Source of the DNA: an uncultured Flavobacteriaceae bacterium
GTDB lineage: Bacteria; Bacteroidota; Bacteroidia; Flavobacteriales; Flavobacteriaceae
Direction of reading: 5' to 3'
Length of the DNA stretch: 64,000 nucleotides
NCBI GenBank assembly: GCA_943789365.1
Contig: CALSTV010000001.1
Location: 1,302,001 to 1,366,000 of the forward strand
A program made the translations under genes and the position numbers. Below are positions 25,448 to 34,255 of the stretch, piece by piece; within the stretch, counting starts at the first letter, position 1; each line of letters opens with the position of its first letter. Under the pieces are notes generated by a model. It ran no database searches and was not told the DNA's origin. It saw only the letters and a program-made list of their open reading frames with translations.

Positions 25448-27988
25448 ATGAAAACATCCTACGTAACGTTATTTCTTTGGTCTATTTTAACTTTCTCCCC
25501 ATTATATTCTCAACTGATCGATGGGAATCAACGAATTGAAACCTTTGGAAATGAACAGGGGTTTTTACAAAATACTATTAGTGCTATATCTTCCGACAAC
25601 AAAGGGCATCTATGGTTTGCTACTCCGAATGGATTGATTCGCTACGATGGGTATTCGTTTGACAATTTCAGTCATGACCCTAAAGACCCAAGCTCTCTAC
25701 CTGACAATTTTATCATCAATTTATTACGGGATAAAATGGGTAGATTATGGATTGGAACTAAGGAGGGCCTCTGCCTATATTTCTCCGATGAAGAACGATT
25801 TTTACGCCTCGATAACACCATTCGAAACGAAACATTTATTAAGGAGGATCATATCGGTAATATTTGGATTGGAAAAGATTCAAAACTCCATGTTTACGAA
25901 TCAGAAAAAGTTCAATTCGAAGACAAATATAACAGTATTGACTTTACATCTGTTTTAAAAGGAAGATCCATAAAAGACATTTTATTTATTTCTTCTTCTG
26001 AGTTTCTTCTTGTGACAAATACAAAAATCTACAAAGTTGAACTTACCGACAAGAGCAAGTACACCTTTAAAATTAAACCAATTACATTTAATTATAAATT
26101 TAGAGGAATAAAAAACATCCTCCAAAGCGAAAATTCTTTTTGGATAGGAACATTTAATGGGCTACACCGTGCAATTATCGAGCACGACCACTTAACAATT
26201 GTGAAATCATATTTCACCAATATTCAAAAACCTTCGATTCCTAAATACTACATAACTTCTTTGTTCCTGGATTCAGAAAAACAATTATGGATAGGAACTT
26301 TTGACAACGGAATGCTACGATACAACGCTAAAAAAGACAACTTCATTTCTTATCGCTTCAATGGCATAAAAAACAAAACCAAGTTGAGCAGTAATCGTAT
26401 TTTTTGCTTTTACGAAGACAGTTTTGGAGTACTATGGACAGGAACCGTACAAGGCGGTATAAACAAATTAGACAAGAATCAAAAGCCCTTTTATAATTAC
26501 GCATACAACCCTTACGATGACAGTTCAATCTCTGGTAATTTAATTACTGATATTACCGAAGAAAAAGACGGTAAAATCTCATTTGCATTTTTCAAAAGTG
26601 CTATTTGCCAAACTGAACAGGTAATAACTCCGTCAAACCTCAACTCTATAAAGTTTAGAAAAACGCAAAACAAATTACAAAAGACAGAAAACCTTGCAGT
26701 TCTCACAAGTTTTACCGACACTAAAGGGTACCGATGGATTGGAACTGCCAATAATGTCTTTTTATACGATAAAAAGAAGAATTTTCTACATCTGGTGAAA
26801 CTCAAAAAAAACAAAACATTAATTACAACAACTCAAAATTGGAAAATAGACCAACCAGATGAAGACCACATACTTATAGGAGGCTCAAATGTAACACTCT
26901 TGGAAAACCCATGGAAGAACATACTAAAACATCAGCCAGTTTCTGTAACGTACAATACACTGGACATTGGTTATGTAAATGACTTTATTGTCCTAGACAA
27001 GAATAACTACTGGTTTGCTACTCGTAAAGGGATTTTTAAAATCGCTTTAAAAAACAATAACCTAATAATTCAAGAGCATTTATCAACAACTCCTAACAAT
27101 CAAAATATCAAGCTTAGTCATAATAACATCTTCTCAATTCATCAAGAAAAAAACAGTGACATCCTTTGGCTGGGTTCTTTTGGAGGCGGAATCATGAAGC
27201 TTGAGCTCGACGCTGCAGCTCTACCCAAAAAAATAAAGAGTTATCACATGAAAGACGGACTACCTAATGAAGCAATTTATGGTATTCTCGAAGATAGCGA
27301 AGGAATGTTATGGATAAGTACTGACCGAGGTATTTGTAAATTTGACACTTCAAATGAAACCTTTGATGTTTATAACGTAAATGACGGTCTTTCAAGTGAA
27401 AATTACCGACAGTCCTCTTATCTAATGACTAAATCCGGCTTAATATGTATTGGTGGTATTAATGGACTTACTGTATTCGACCCTAAAAAAATTAAGAAAA
27501 ACCAAATTCCTCCAAAAATTATTCTTTCTAATTTAAAAATAAACAACCAAGTCGTTAAAGCAAAAAAATTACATCAGGGAAATTTGATTATCGAAAAATC
27601 AATCGCTGAAACCAAAAAGCTTAACCTTGAGTACGCCAATAGAAACATTTCCTTGGACATTATTGTACAACATTATGCCACACCAAAAAACAATAATGTA
27701 CTATATAAGTTAGAAGGCATCAATGAGGAATGGGTAGAAAACGAACACGGAAAAGCGACTGCAACGTATACCAACTTAAGCCCTGGAACCTACACTCTTA
27801 AATACAAGGGCACCAATGGAGACGGTATCTGGACTACCGAAACCAATGAACTTATTATTCACGTATTCCCTCCTTGGTACTTAAAATGGTGGAGCTTATT
27901 AGGTTTTGGAGTCCTTGGAATTATTTTTCTTTATCTGATATTCAGGTACACAATTCGCCAAGAAAAACTACGTACCCCTCAGGAATGA
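25448..27988 (+). CDS. Hybrid two-component system sensor, truncated after the membrane segment
   Basis: ATG 25448 starts a signal peptide (MKTSYVTLFLWSILTFSPLYS); 25430 is an in-frame alternative. The product has 14-odd two-component-regulator propeller repeats (GLIRYDGYSFDNF, LWIGTKEGLCLY, LWIGTFDNGMLRY, WISTDRGICKFD), then a Y_Y_Y domain (NVLYKLEGINEEWVENEHGKATATYTNL), then one membrane segment (WWSLLGFGVLGIIFLYLIF). It stops ten residues later. Complete proteins continue with histidine kinase, receiver and AraC domains to about 1,350 residues; all are missing. The 3' end runs directly into the inverted start of another gene. It is therefore a broken periplasmic sensor, probably unable to signal. 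Confidence 0.85.
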   Translation: MKTSYVTLFLWSILTFSPLYSQLIDGNQRIETFGNEQGFLQNTISAISSDNKGHLWFATPNGLIRYDGYSFDNFSHDPKDPSSLPDNFIINLLRDKMGRLWIGTKEGLCLYFSDEERFLRLDNTIRNETFIKEDHIGNIWIGKDSKLHVYESEKVQFEDKYNSIDFTSVLKGRSIKDILFISSSEFLLVTNTKIYKVELTDKSKYTFKIKPITFNYKFRGIKNILQSENSFWIGTFNGLHRAIIEHDHLTIVKSYFTNIQKPSIPKYYITSLFLDSEKQLWIGTFDNGMLRYNAKKDNFISYRFNGIKNKTKLSSNRIFCFYEDSFGVLWTGTVQGGINKLDKNQKPFYNYAYNPYDDSSISGNLITDITEEKDGKISFAFFKSAICQTEQVITPSNLNSIKFRKTQNKLQKTENLAVLTSFTDTKGYRWIGTANNVFLYDKKKNFLHLVKLKKNKTLITTTQNWKIDQPDEDHILIGGSNVTLLENPWKNILKHQPVSVTYNTLDIGYVNDFIVLDKNNYWFATRKGIFKIALKNNNLIIQEHLSTTPNNQNIKLSHNNIFSIHQEKNSDILWLGSFGGGIMKLELDAAALPKKIKSYHMKDGLPNEAIYGILEDSEGMLWISTDRGICKFDTSNETFDVYNVNDGLSSENYRQSSYLMTKSGLICIGGINGLTVFDPKKIKKNQIPPKIILSNLKINNQVVKAKKLHQGNLIIEKSIAETKKLNLEYANRNISLDIIVQHYATPKNNNVLYKLEGINEEWVENEHGKATATYTNLSPGTYTLKYKGTNGDGIWTTETNELIIHVFPPWYLKWWSLLGFGVLGIIFLYLIFRYTIRQEKLRTPQE

Positions 27989-28133
27989 TCACATCGTCTG
28001 ACTCTCCGGGTAATTGACCCCCGGGCCAAATGGCTGTACTTTGCCAACTACCGTTTGATATTGGTTGAATGGTATCGGCTAAAACAATTTGAAAGCAAAA
28101 AAATAAGCTTATAGCTAAAAATAGATTTTTCAT
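27969..28133 (-). pseudogene. 5' fragment of a secreted protein with a G8-like domain
   Basis: From ATG 28133 one reads a signal peptide (MKNLFLAISLFFCFQIVLA) and the start of a surface domain: SNGSWQSTAIWPGGQLPGESDD, IIPEGYVV. The W-x(n)-W-x-G-G-x-x-P-x-x-x-D-D-V-x-I-P pattern is that of G8-type domains in large secreted beta-helix proteins. After about 55 residues it runs into antisense sensor sequence. The join lies near the palindromic TACGTA at 27969-27974, so both genes lost their 3' parts at one rearrangement point. Confidence 0.65.
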
Positions 28134-28365
28134 TGGTTATTGGTTTGGTTAGTTGGTTGGTTTAAAAATGTTTTTGGGTAATATTCAAAACACTTTATAT
28201 TCATATAAGATGCTTTTTGACTTTTTATAGACAATTTTTTTTCTGTTTTTCAAAAAAAACACTTTACATAAAAAAGTAAAACGCATATGAACTCACATTT
28301 TAAAGCAGTGATACACATTGGTATACGTATTTTAATAAAACCATTGCTCCAAAACCCATCACAGC

Positions 28366-29153
28366 AACCTCAAATGAGGCATTAGGCAAAAAGCAAGAGT
28401 AGGAATATTTTAAAAGCCTCTGCCTACTGAAACTCTGAACCTCTTCCAATTAAACCCTTCAACAGTTCAATTTATCCGCCGTAGCGAAGCGAAGGAGGAC
28501 GATTAAACAATTCAACCGCAAATGAGGCAATAGGCATTGGGCAAAAGGCAAGAGAAATATTTTGAAAGTCTCTGCCTCTCTGAAACTTTATCCCTCTGAA
28601 CCTCTTTCAATTAAACGCTTCAACAGTTCAATTTATCCGCCGTAGCGAAGCGAAGAAGGACGATTAAACAATTCAACCGCAAATGAGGCAATAGACATTG
28701 GGCAAAAGGCAAGAGAAATATTTTGAAAGTCTCTGCCTCTCTGAAACTTTATCCCTCTGAACCTCTTTCAATTAAACCCTTCAACAGTTCAATTTATCCG
28801 CCGTAGCGAAGCGAAGGAGGACGATTAAACAATTCAACCGCAAATGAGGCAATAGGCATTGGGCAAAAGGCAAGAGAAATATTTTGAAAGTCTCTGCCTC
28901 TCTGAAACTTTATCCCTCTGAACCTCTTTCAATTAAACCCTTCAACAGTTCAATTTATCCGCCGTAGCGAAGCGAAGGAGGACGATTAAACAATTCAACC
29001 GCAAATGAGGCAATAGGCATTGGGCAAAAGGCAAGAGAAATATTTTGAAAGTCTCTGCCTCTCTGAAACTTTGTCCCTCTGAACCTCTTTCAATTAAACA
29101 CTTCAACAGTTCAATTTATCCGCCGTAGCGAAGCGAAGGAGGACGATTAAACA
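28366..29153. repeat. 161-bp minisatellite, about 5 copies
   Basis: The anchor CCGCCGTAGCG recurs at 28476, 28637, 28798, 28959 and 29120, exactly 161 bp apart. The first unit is degenerate and the last four are nearly identical. Each unit contains the element ATCCGCC...GGAGGA, which can pair, and four degenerate heptamers (AGGCAAT, AGGCATT, GGGCAAA, AGGCAAG); 161 is 23 x 7. No ORF spans it. It fills the space between the broken sensor and dinB. Confidence 0.93.
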
Positions 29154-29161
29154 ATGCCCCC

Positions 29162-30373
29162 TCAGCTCCTCCGATTCGCCAACAAAGGCGGTGGTTCTCC
29201 ATTAAAGGGGTTCCACCGGCTGATGCTTTTGGCTCCCAATCCGGCAGCGCGGATAACAGCACGATCTCCGTGTTTTTCGCGCATTTTATCCATCGCCTGA
29301 TAAAGGTTCAGCATTTTTTCATTGTCTTCAAAGAGATTTACCTGGTGTCCGCCATTGACTAAATTGCTGAACTTCACCCCAATCAAACGTACCAACAAAC
29401 GTCTTTGATACAGACTGTTGTAGAGCTCTTTGACAATGGGTAATATGGCATCGTCTGAGGCGCTGTATGGAATGCTTTTTTGCTTGGTATAGGTCTGAAA
29501 ATCGGAATAGCGGATTTTTACCGAAACACAGGCGGTGAGTTTGTTGCCACGTCGCAATTGAAAAATCAGGTTCTCGGTCATGGCAATCAAAATGGTTCTT
29601 AGTTTTTGCACATCTATGGTATCCTTGTCGAAAGTACGCTCTGTGGAAATAGACTTGCGTTCTTGGTGTTTTATCACGGGGTTATTATCAATACCATTGG
29701 CTTTTTTCCACAGTGTACTGCCGTGTTTCCCAAACACCTTGGTCATCATATCTATGGGCATTTCCTGTACAGTTTTTATTTTCCGAATGCCCAAATCGCA
29801 CAAAGAGTTATAGGTTTTTTGCCCTACCATAGGAATTTTCCGAACCGACAAAGGCGCCAAAAAAAACTTCTCAGCACCACTGTGTATTTTAATTTCATTG
29901 TTGGGCTTTGCTTCTCCAGTGGCAATTTTAGAAACGGTTTTATTGACCGACAAACCGAAAGAAATGGGCAATCCCGTTTCGCTAATAATTTTTTGCCGCA
30001 ATTCTGAAGCCAGCTGATGACAACCAAAAAACTGATCCATACCTGTTAGATCGATATAAAACTCATCGATAGACGATTTTTCATAGAGCGGTACTTCGGA
30101 GGCTACTACTTCTGTGACGAGTTTTGAGTATTTGGTATAGATGCCAGAATTGCCGCGCAAGACTATAGCCTCCGGACAGAGTTGCTTTGCCATACGCATA
30201 GGCATGGCAGAATGCACGCCAAATTTTCGCGCTTCATAACTACAGGAAGCCACCACGCCTCGGTCTGAGGTTCCTCCTATCAAGACCGGACGATCTTTTA
30301 GCCGACTGTCGATTAGACGCTCGCAGGACACAAAAAAAGTATCCAAATCCATATGTACTATTGAACGTTCCAT
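29162..30373 (-). CDS. dinB: Y-family DNA polymerase IV (DinB)
   Basis: The 403 residues have Y-family motifs in order: MDLDTFFVSCERL with the first catalytic Asp residues, ASCSYEARKFGVHSAMP, SSIDEFYIDLTG with the Asp-Glu pair, the helix-hairpin-helix KIPMVGQKTYNSL, and a little-finger domain. The C-terminus has a short FEDNEKMLNL region and GEPPPLL tail. It performs translesion synthesis. It begins 13 bp after dnaE on the same strand, so the two polymerases form an operon divergent from a LexA-like repressor. Confidence 0.9.
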   Translation of the reverse strand: MERSIVHMDLDTFFVSCERLIDSRLKDRPVLIGGTSDRGVVASCSYEARKFGVHSAMPMRMAKQLCPEAIVLRGNSGIYTKYSKLVTEVVASEVPLYEKSSIDEFYIDLTGMDQFFGCHQLASELRQKIISETGLPISFGLSVNKTVSKIATGEAKPNNEIKIHSGAEKFFLAPLSVRKIPMVGQKTYNSLCDLGIRKIKTVQEMPIDMMTKVFGKHGSTLWKKANGIDNNPVIKHQERKSISTERTFDKDTIDVQKLRTILIAMTENLIFQLRRGNKLTACVSVKIRYSDFQTYTKQKSIPYSASDDAILPIVKELYNSLYQRRLLVRLIGVKFSNLVNGGHQVNLFEDNEKMLNLYQAMDKMREKHGDRAVIRAAGLGAKSISRWNPFNGEPPPLLANRRS

Positions 30374-30386
30374 TGTATTTAAGTGG

Positions 30387-33300
30387 TTATTTTAAACTAT
30401 TACTTGTCTCTTCGAGCGGAGACGACTTCTCGACTCCGCTCGAAGGGACATCTGAATATCTTGGATCTTGAATGATATCTAACTTTTCCAAGGCACTGAC
30501 CTCTATACTTACACAGTCGAACTCTTGAGTTACCTTTCCTGTGATTTTATAGATACCACGTCCCCGAAAAGGGTATTTATACGCAACCTGAGGAAAATGT
30601 ACCGTATCGATATGAGCGCCTTTGGTGTCAACAAAAGTTCCGAAATACATCAAGTCTCCTTTGGCAGTGCTCGTTTTTTTTACGGTGACATAATAGCCGT
30701 ATACGGTAACCTCCTTCCCTTCATAAACCAACAAGTCTTTGGCAAACAATTTAGGTTGCAGCGGTGTTTCCAAAAGATCGAAAGGACTGCAGAGCGGAAA
30801 ACCAAAATACTCCAGTTCGTCAAAAGCATCTTCCAACGGGTGCGAGGTCAACTCCGGTGTTTGATAGCTTTTTGTTTCGGAAACAAACAGGGTGTTTACG
30901 GCGGTTTCCATAGAAACTTTGTGTACTTTCATATGGGCTTCCCACAGCAGTTCGCGTTTGTTTCTTCCTGTAAACCGAAAGGCATTTACTTTGATCAATA
31001 TGGCAATTTGCTCGAGCGATATGGGCACGCGATTGATAAAATCGTCCAAGTCTTTATAAGGACCGTTTGCCAAACGTTCGGAGACAATTTTCTTTGCGTT
31101 TGCCGATTCAAAAGAGTGCAGTAGCATAAACCCGATATAAATCGCATTGCCATAGATATAATGCCTGTAAAATGAATGGTTTACCTCCACCGAATGAATC
31201 CTGGCACCGTGCATTCTGGCTTCGTGCACATAGTATTCGGGACGGTAAAAACCACCGTGATTGTTCAGCGTTGCCACCATATATTCTAAAGGGAAATACG
31301 CTTTTAAAAAGAGACTTTGATAACTTTCTACAGCATAAGAAGCAGAATGTCCTTTAGCAAAGGCATAGCCTGCAAAACTTTCTATTTGTCGCCATATCTC
31401 TTGGGTCAGTTCCAAGCTATGTCCTTTTGTAACGCAGTTATCGAAAAAGGACTGTTTTACTTTTAAAAAGGAGTCTTTAGAACGCAGTTTTCCGCTCATT
31501 CCACGGCGTAGCATATCGGCTTCCCCTAGGTTCAAACCTCCAAAATAATGCGCTACTTTGATTACGTCTTCTTGATAGACCATCACCCCATAGGTTTCGG
31601 GCATGATGTTGAGCAATATCGGATGGGCGTCTTTGCGCTTTTCAGGATGTCGGTAGCGTTGAATATAGGTACGCATCATTCCCGATTTTGCCACCCCCGG
31701 ACGAATGACAGAGCTGGCAGCTACCAAGCCCAGATAATCCTGTACCTGTAATTTTTTTAACAGCATACGCATGGCAGGCGATTCAACATAAAAACAACCG
31801 ATGGCTTTGGCGTTTTTTAAGAGCTGTTTGATGTTTTTATCTTCTTTAAAGCGTTTGATATCATGAACATCAATGGGAGGTAATTCGGGGCGGTTGTAAC
31901 GAACAATGTCTACTGCTTCTCGAATTTTTCCCAAACCGCGCTGACTCAAGATGTCGAATTTGTACAAACCGATATCTTCGGCAATAATCATATCGAACAT
32001 CACCGTTGCAAAACCTTTGGGCGGCATATAGGTTGCGCTGTAATGCGACAAGGGCCTTTTCAGCAATCAAAATACCGCCGGGATGAATGCCCAGGTAATT
32101 GGGAAATCCCTGAATATACTCACTGTATACCAGTACCAACTGTGCCAACTGATCGAGTTGTTCCGGGTTATAGGCACCGGTGGATAGTTTGTCGATATCA
32201 CTTTTGGGCAGTCCAAAGACCTTGCCCAGTTCGCGTACGGAAGCTCTGTATTTAAACGTGTTGTATACGGCAATCAGCGAAGTGTTTGGAAAGCGATTAA
32301 AAATATACTGCATGATGTCATCGCGATCTCGCCAGGAGAAATCTAGATCAAAATCGGGGGCATTGCTTCGGTAGAGATTGATAAAACGCTCAAAATACAA
32401 ATCCAGTTCAATAGGGTCTACATCGGTAATTCTCAAAAGATAGGCTACAATGCTGTTGGCACCACTTCCCCTTCCCACGTAATAATACTGTTTGCTACGG
32501 GCGTATTTCAGAATTTTCCAGTTGATGAGGAAATAGGAGACAAATTGCTTTTCTCGAATGATGTTCAACTCTTTTTCGAGGCGTTTAAAAATACGTTCGC
32601 CTATTTTTTCATAACGATATTGCAAGCCTTCATAAGCCAATTTTTGCAACAGTTTAAAGTCTAAGTCTACCGAGTTGGTATAGCTATCTTGGTTTTTAGG
32701 GCGATTGTCTAAAAAGGAAGTCTCCAATTGGCAACTGTCGAGCAATTTTTGTGTGTTTGCCAACAATTCGGGATAGGCGGCATACATGCCTTCTAAAACG
32801 GGCAAGGGCAATAGCATATCGGAAGGGTTGCCTTCTTCTGTTTTTGGCAACTTGCTCAACAGGGTATTGTTATCAATGGCACGGAGCAAACGATGGGTAT
32901 TGAATCCTTTTTTATCCTGAAAGGAAACGGTTTGCAAGACCACCAGCTTGTCCAAATGAAAACGCCATTCCGAAAATTTCAAATGATTCAAATCAGAAAC
33001 TTTTACACCAATAAACTCATTTACTTTTAAAGGATAATACGCCTTTGTATAAGGATAGATAATATAACAATCCGGCAGTTCTTTCGGCTTATCGGGCATC
33101 TTATAATTTTCGGTATGTAAAAAAGAAGAGAGGTATTCGTTGATCTGTACAAATCCGTTGTTGTTTTTTGCCAATGCAATGAATTTTTGCACCGCTCCCT
33201 GCCTAAAATCGACGCCCAAAATGGGTTTTATCTCGTTTTTGAGTGCCATTTTAGCCACATTTACACAAGCCGTCGTACTATTAATATCTGTAATCACCAA

Positions 33301-33396
33301 CTGTTTCAAACTACAGTTTTTCACCAGTAAAACCAAGTCTTTGGGAGCAATTGTCCCATAGCGTAAACTGTAATAAGTGTGATTGTTCAAATACAT
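30387..33396 (-). CDS. dnaE: DNA polymerase III alpha subunit (short DnaE type), one frameshift
   Basis: Two overlapping frames, 31870-33396 and 30387-32066, join into one protein of about 1,000 residues. The N-terminal PHP domain starts MYLNNHTYYSLRYGT, with the second His of the usual H-x-H replaced. The palm has GRGSGANSIVAYLL and the catalytic APDFDLDFSW. Frame one is correct up to HPGGILIAEK and frame two resumes as LSHYSATYMPPKGF...FDMIIAEDIG. Removing one A from GAAAAGG near 32052-32056 restores the frame. The C-terminal OB domain (VTVYGYYVTVKK) is present. Short DnaE proteins paired with DinB serve in damage-induced mutagenesis (compare imuB-dnaE2). The tail is partly encoded by a palindromic repeat. 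Confidence 0.8.
30410..30445. repeat. Palindromic repeat element inside the dnaE 3' end
   Basis: CTTCGAGCGGAG and CTCCGCTCGAAG form a perfect 12-bp inverted repeat with a 12-base loop. The element resembles dispersed CGAGCGGAG palindromes known from Flavobacteria. It encodes part of the Ser/Glu-rich DnaE tail. Confidence 0.75.
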
Positions 33397-33406
33397 TTTT
33401 TGACGT

Positions 33407-33418
33407 TTGTATATACAA
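33407..33418. promoter_or_regulatory. Candidate operator between dnaE and the S24 regulator
   Basis: TTGTATATACAA is a perfect 12-bp palindrome, 11 bp upstream of the dnaE ATG and 64 bp upstream of the regulator ATG. It is the natural candidate for the LexA-like protein to control both divergent units. Confidence 0.55.
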
Positions 33419-33481
33419 CTTAAAATTATTTTGCTAAATTAGCTCATATTTTAAACATTGATTGCTCAACCTATAAGCATT

Positions 33482-34255
33482 ATGAAAAATCTAGCTAAAA
33501 ACATCAAGCACATACGTGTCTTAAAGGGCTTGACTCAGGAACAATTTGGGGAAGACCTTAAGGTTTCTCGTTCGCGAATTTCTTCTTATGAGGAGCACCG
33601 TGCCATTCCTCCGATTGATTTTTTAATTGACTTGTCGGATTATTTTAAGATTCCGCTGGACGTTTTGGTAAAAAACGATTTGAGTCAGTCTGAAGAGTCT
33701 TCTTTTATAGAGATTGGCGACCGCCGGATTTTGTTTCCGATTACGGTAGATGGCACGGATGAAGATTTGATTGAAATCATTCCAACTACGGCGTCTGCAG
33801 GTTATTTAAGCGGTTATGCCGATCCGGAGTATGTGGCCGATTTAAAGAATATCAAGCTCCCTTTTTTGCCTACAGGCAAGCATCGTGCTTTTCCTATCAA
33901 GGGAGATTCTATGCTGCCTACCAAAGACGGTTCTTATGTGGTGGCACAGTTTTTAGAGGATGTACGCGATCTAAAAAATGGCAAAACTTATATTGTACTT
34001 ACGCAAAACGACGGTTTGGTGTACAAACGTGTATACAGCCAAATTGAAGAACACAACAACTTGCTATTGGTGTCCGACAATAAGCGGTACACCCCTTATG
34101 AGGTGCCTTTGGAAGAGGTATTGGAGATTTGGCAGTTTACCTGTTGTATCAACACCCAGGAGTATGACGAGCACGAGTTAAAGATTAGTAGCATTGCCCT
34201 GATGTTGAATCAGTTTGGAGTAGAGTTGAAGGCGCTTGAAAAAATGGTCTCGTGA
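33482..34255 (+). CDS. LexA-like regulator: XRE helix-turn-helix plus S24 peptidase domain
   Basis: The start is ATG 33482 rather than the upstream TTG; the product has about 257 residues. The N-terminus is an XRE domain (IRVLKGLTQEQFGEDLKVSRSRISSYE). The C-terminal S24 peptidase domain has a cleavable Ala-Gly in TASAGYLSGYADPEY, the catalytic Ser in FPIKGDSMLPTKDG, and the Lys in GLVYKRVYSQ. Such proteins self-cleave on RecA filaments and lift repression. It is divergent from dnaE-dinB, with the TTGTATATACAA palindrome between them, and overlaps the exonuclease gene by four bases (GTGA). It is probably the damage-responsive repressor of the cassette. Confidence 0.85.
   Translation: MKNLAKNIKHIRVLKGLTQEQFGEDLKVSRSRISSYEEHRAIPPIDFLIDLSDYFKIPLDVLVKNDLSQSEESSFIEIGDRRILFPITVDGTDEDLIEIIPTTASAGYLSGYADPEYVADLKNIKLPFLPTGKHRAFPIKGDSMLPTKDGSYVVAQFLEDVRDLKNGKTYIVLTQNDGLVYKRVYSQIEEHNNLLLVSDNKRYTPYEVPLEEVLEIWQFTCCINTQEYDEHELKISSIALMLNQFGVELKALEKMVS

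Noticed and set aside
28366-29153. Regularly spaced direct repeats resembling a CRISPR array
   Set aside because: The repeated unit is the whole 161 bp with no unique spacers, and no cas genes are present. It is a minisatellite.
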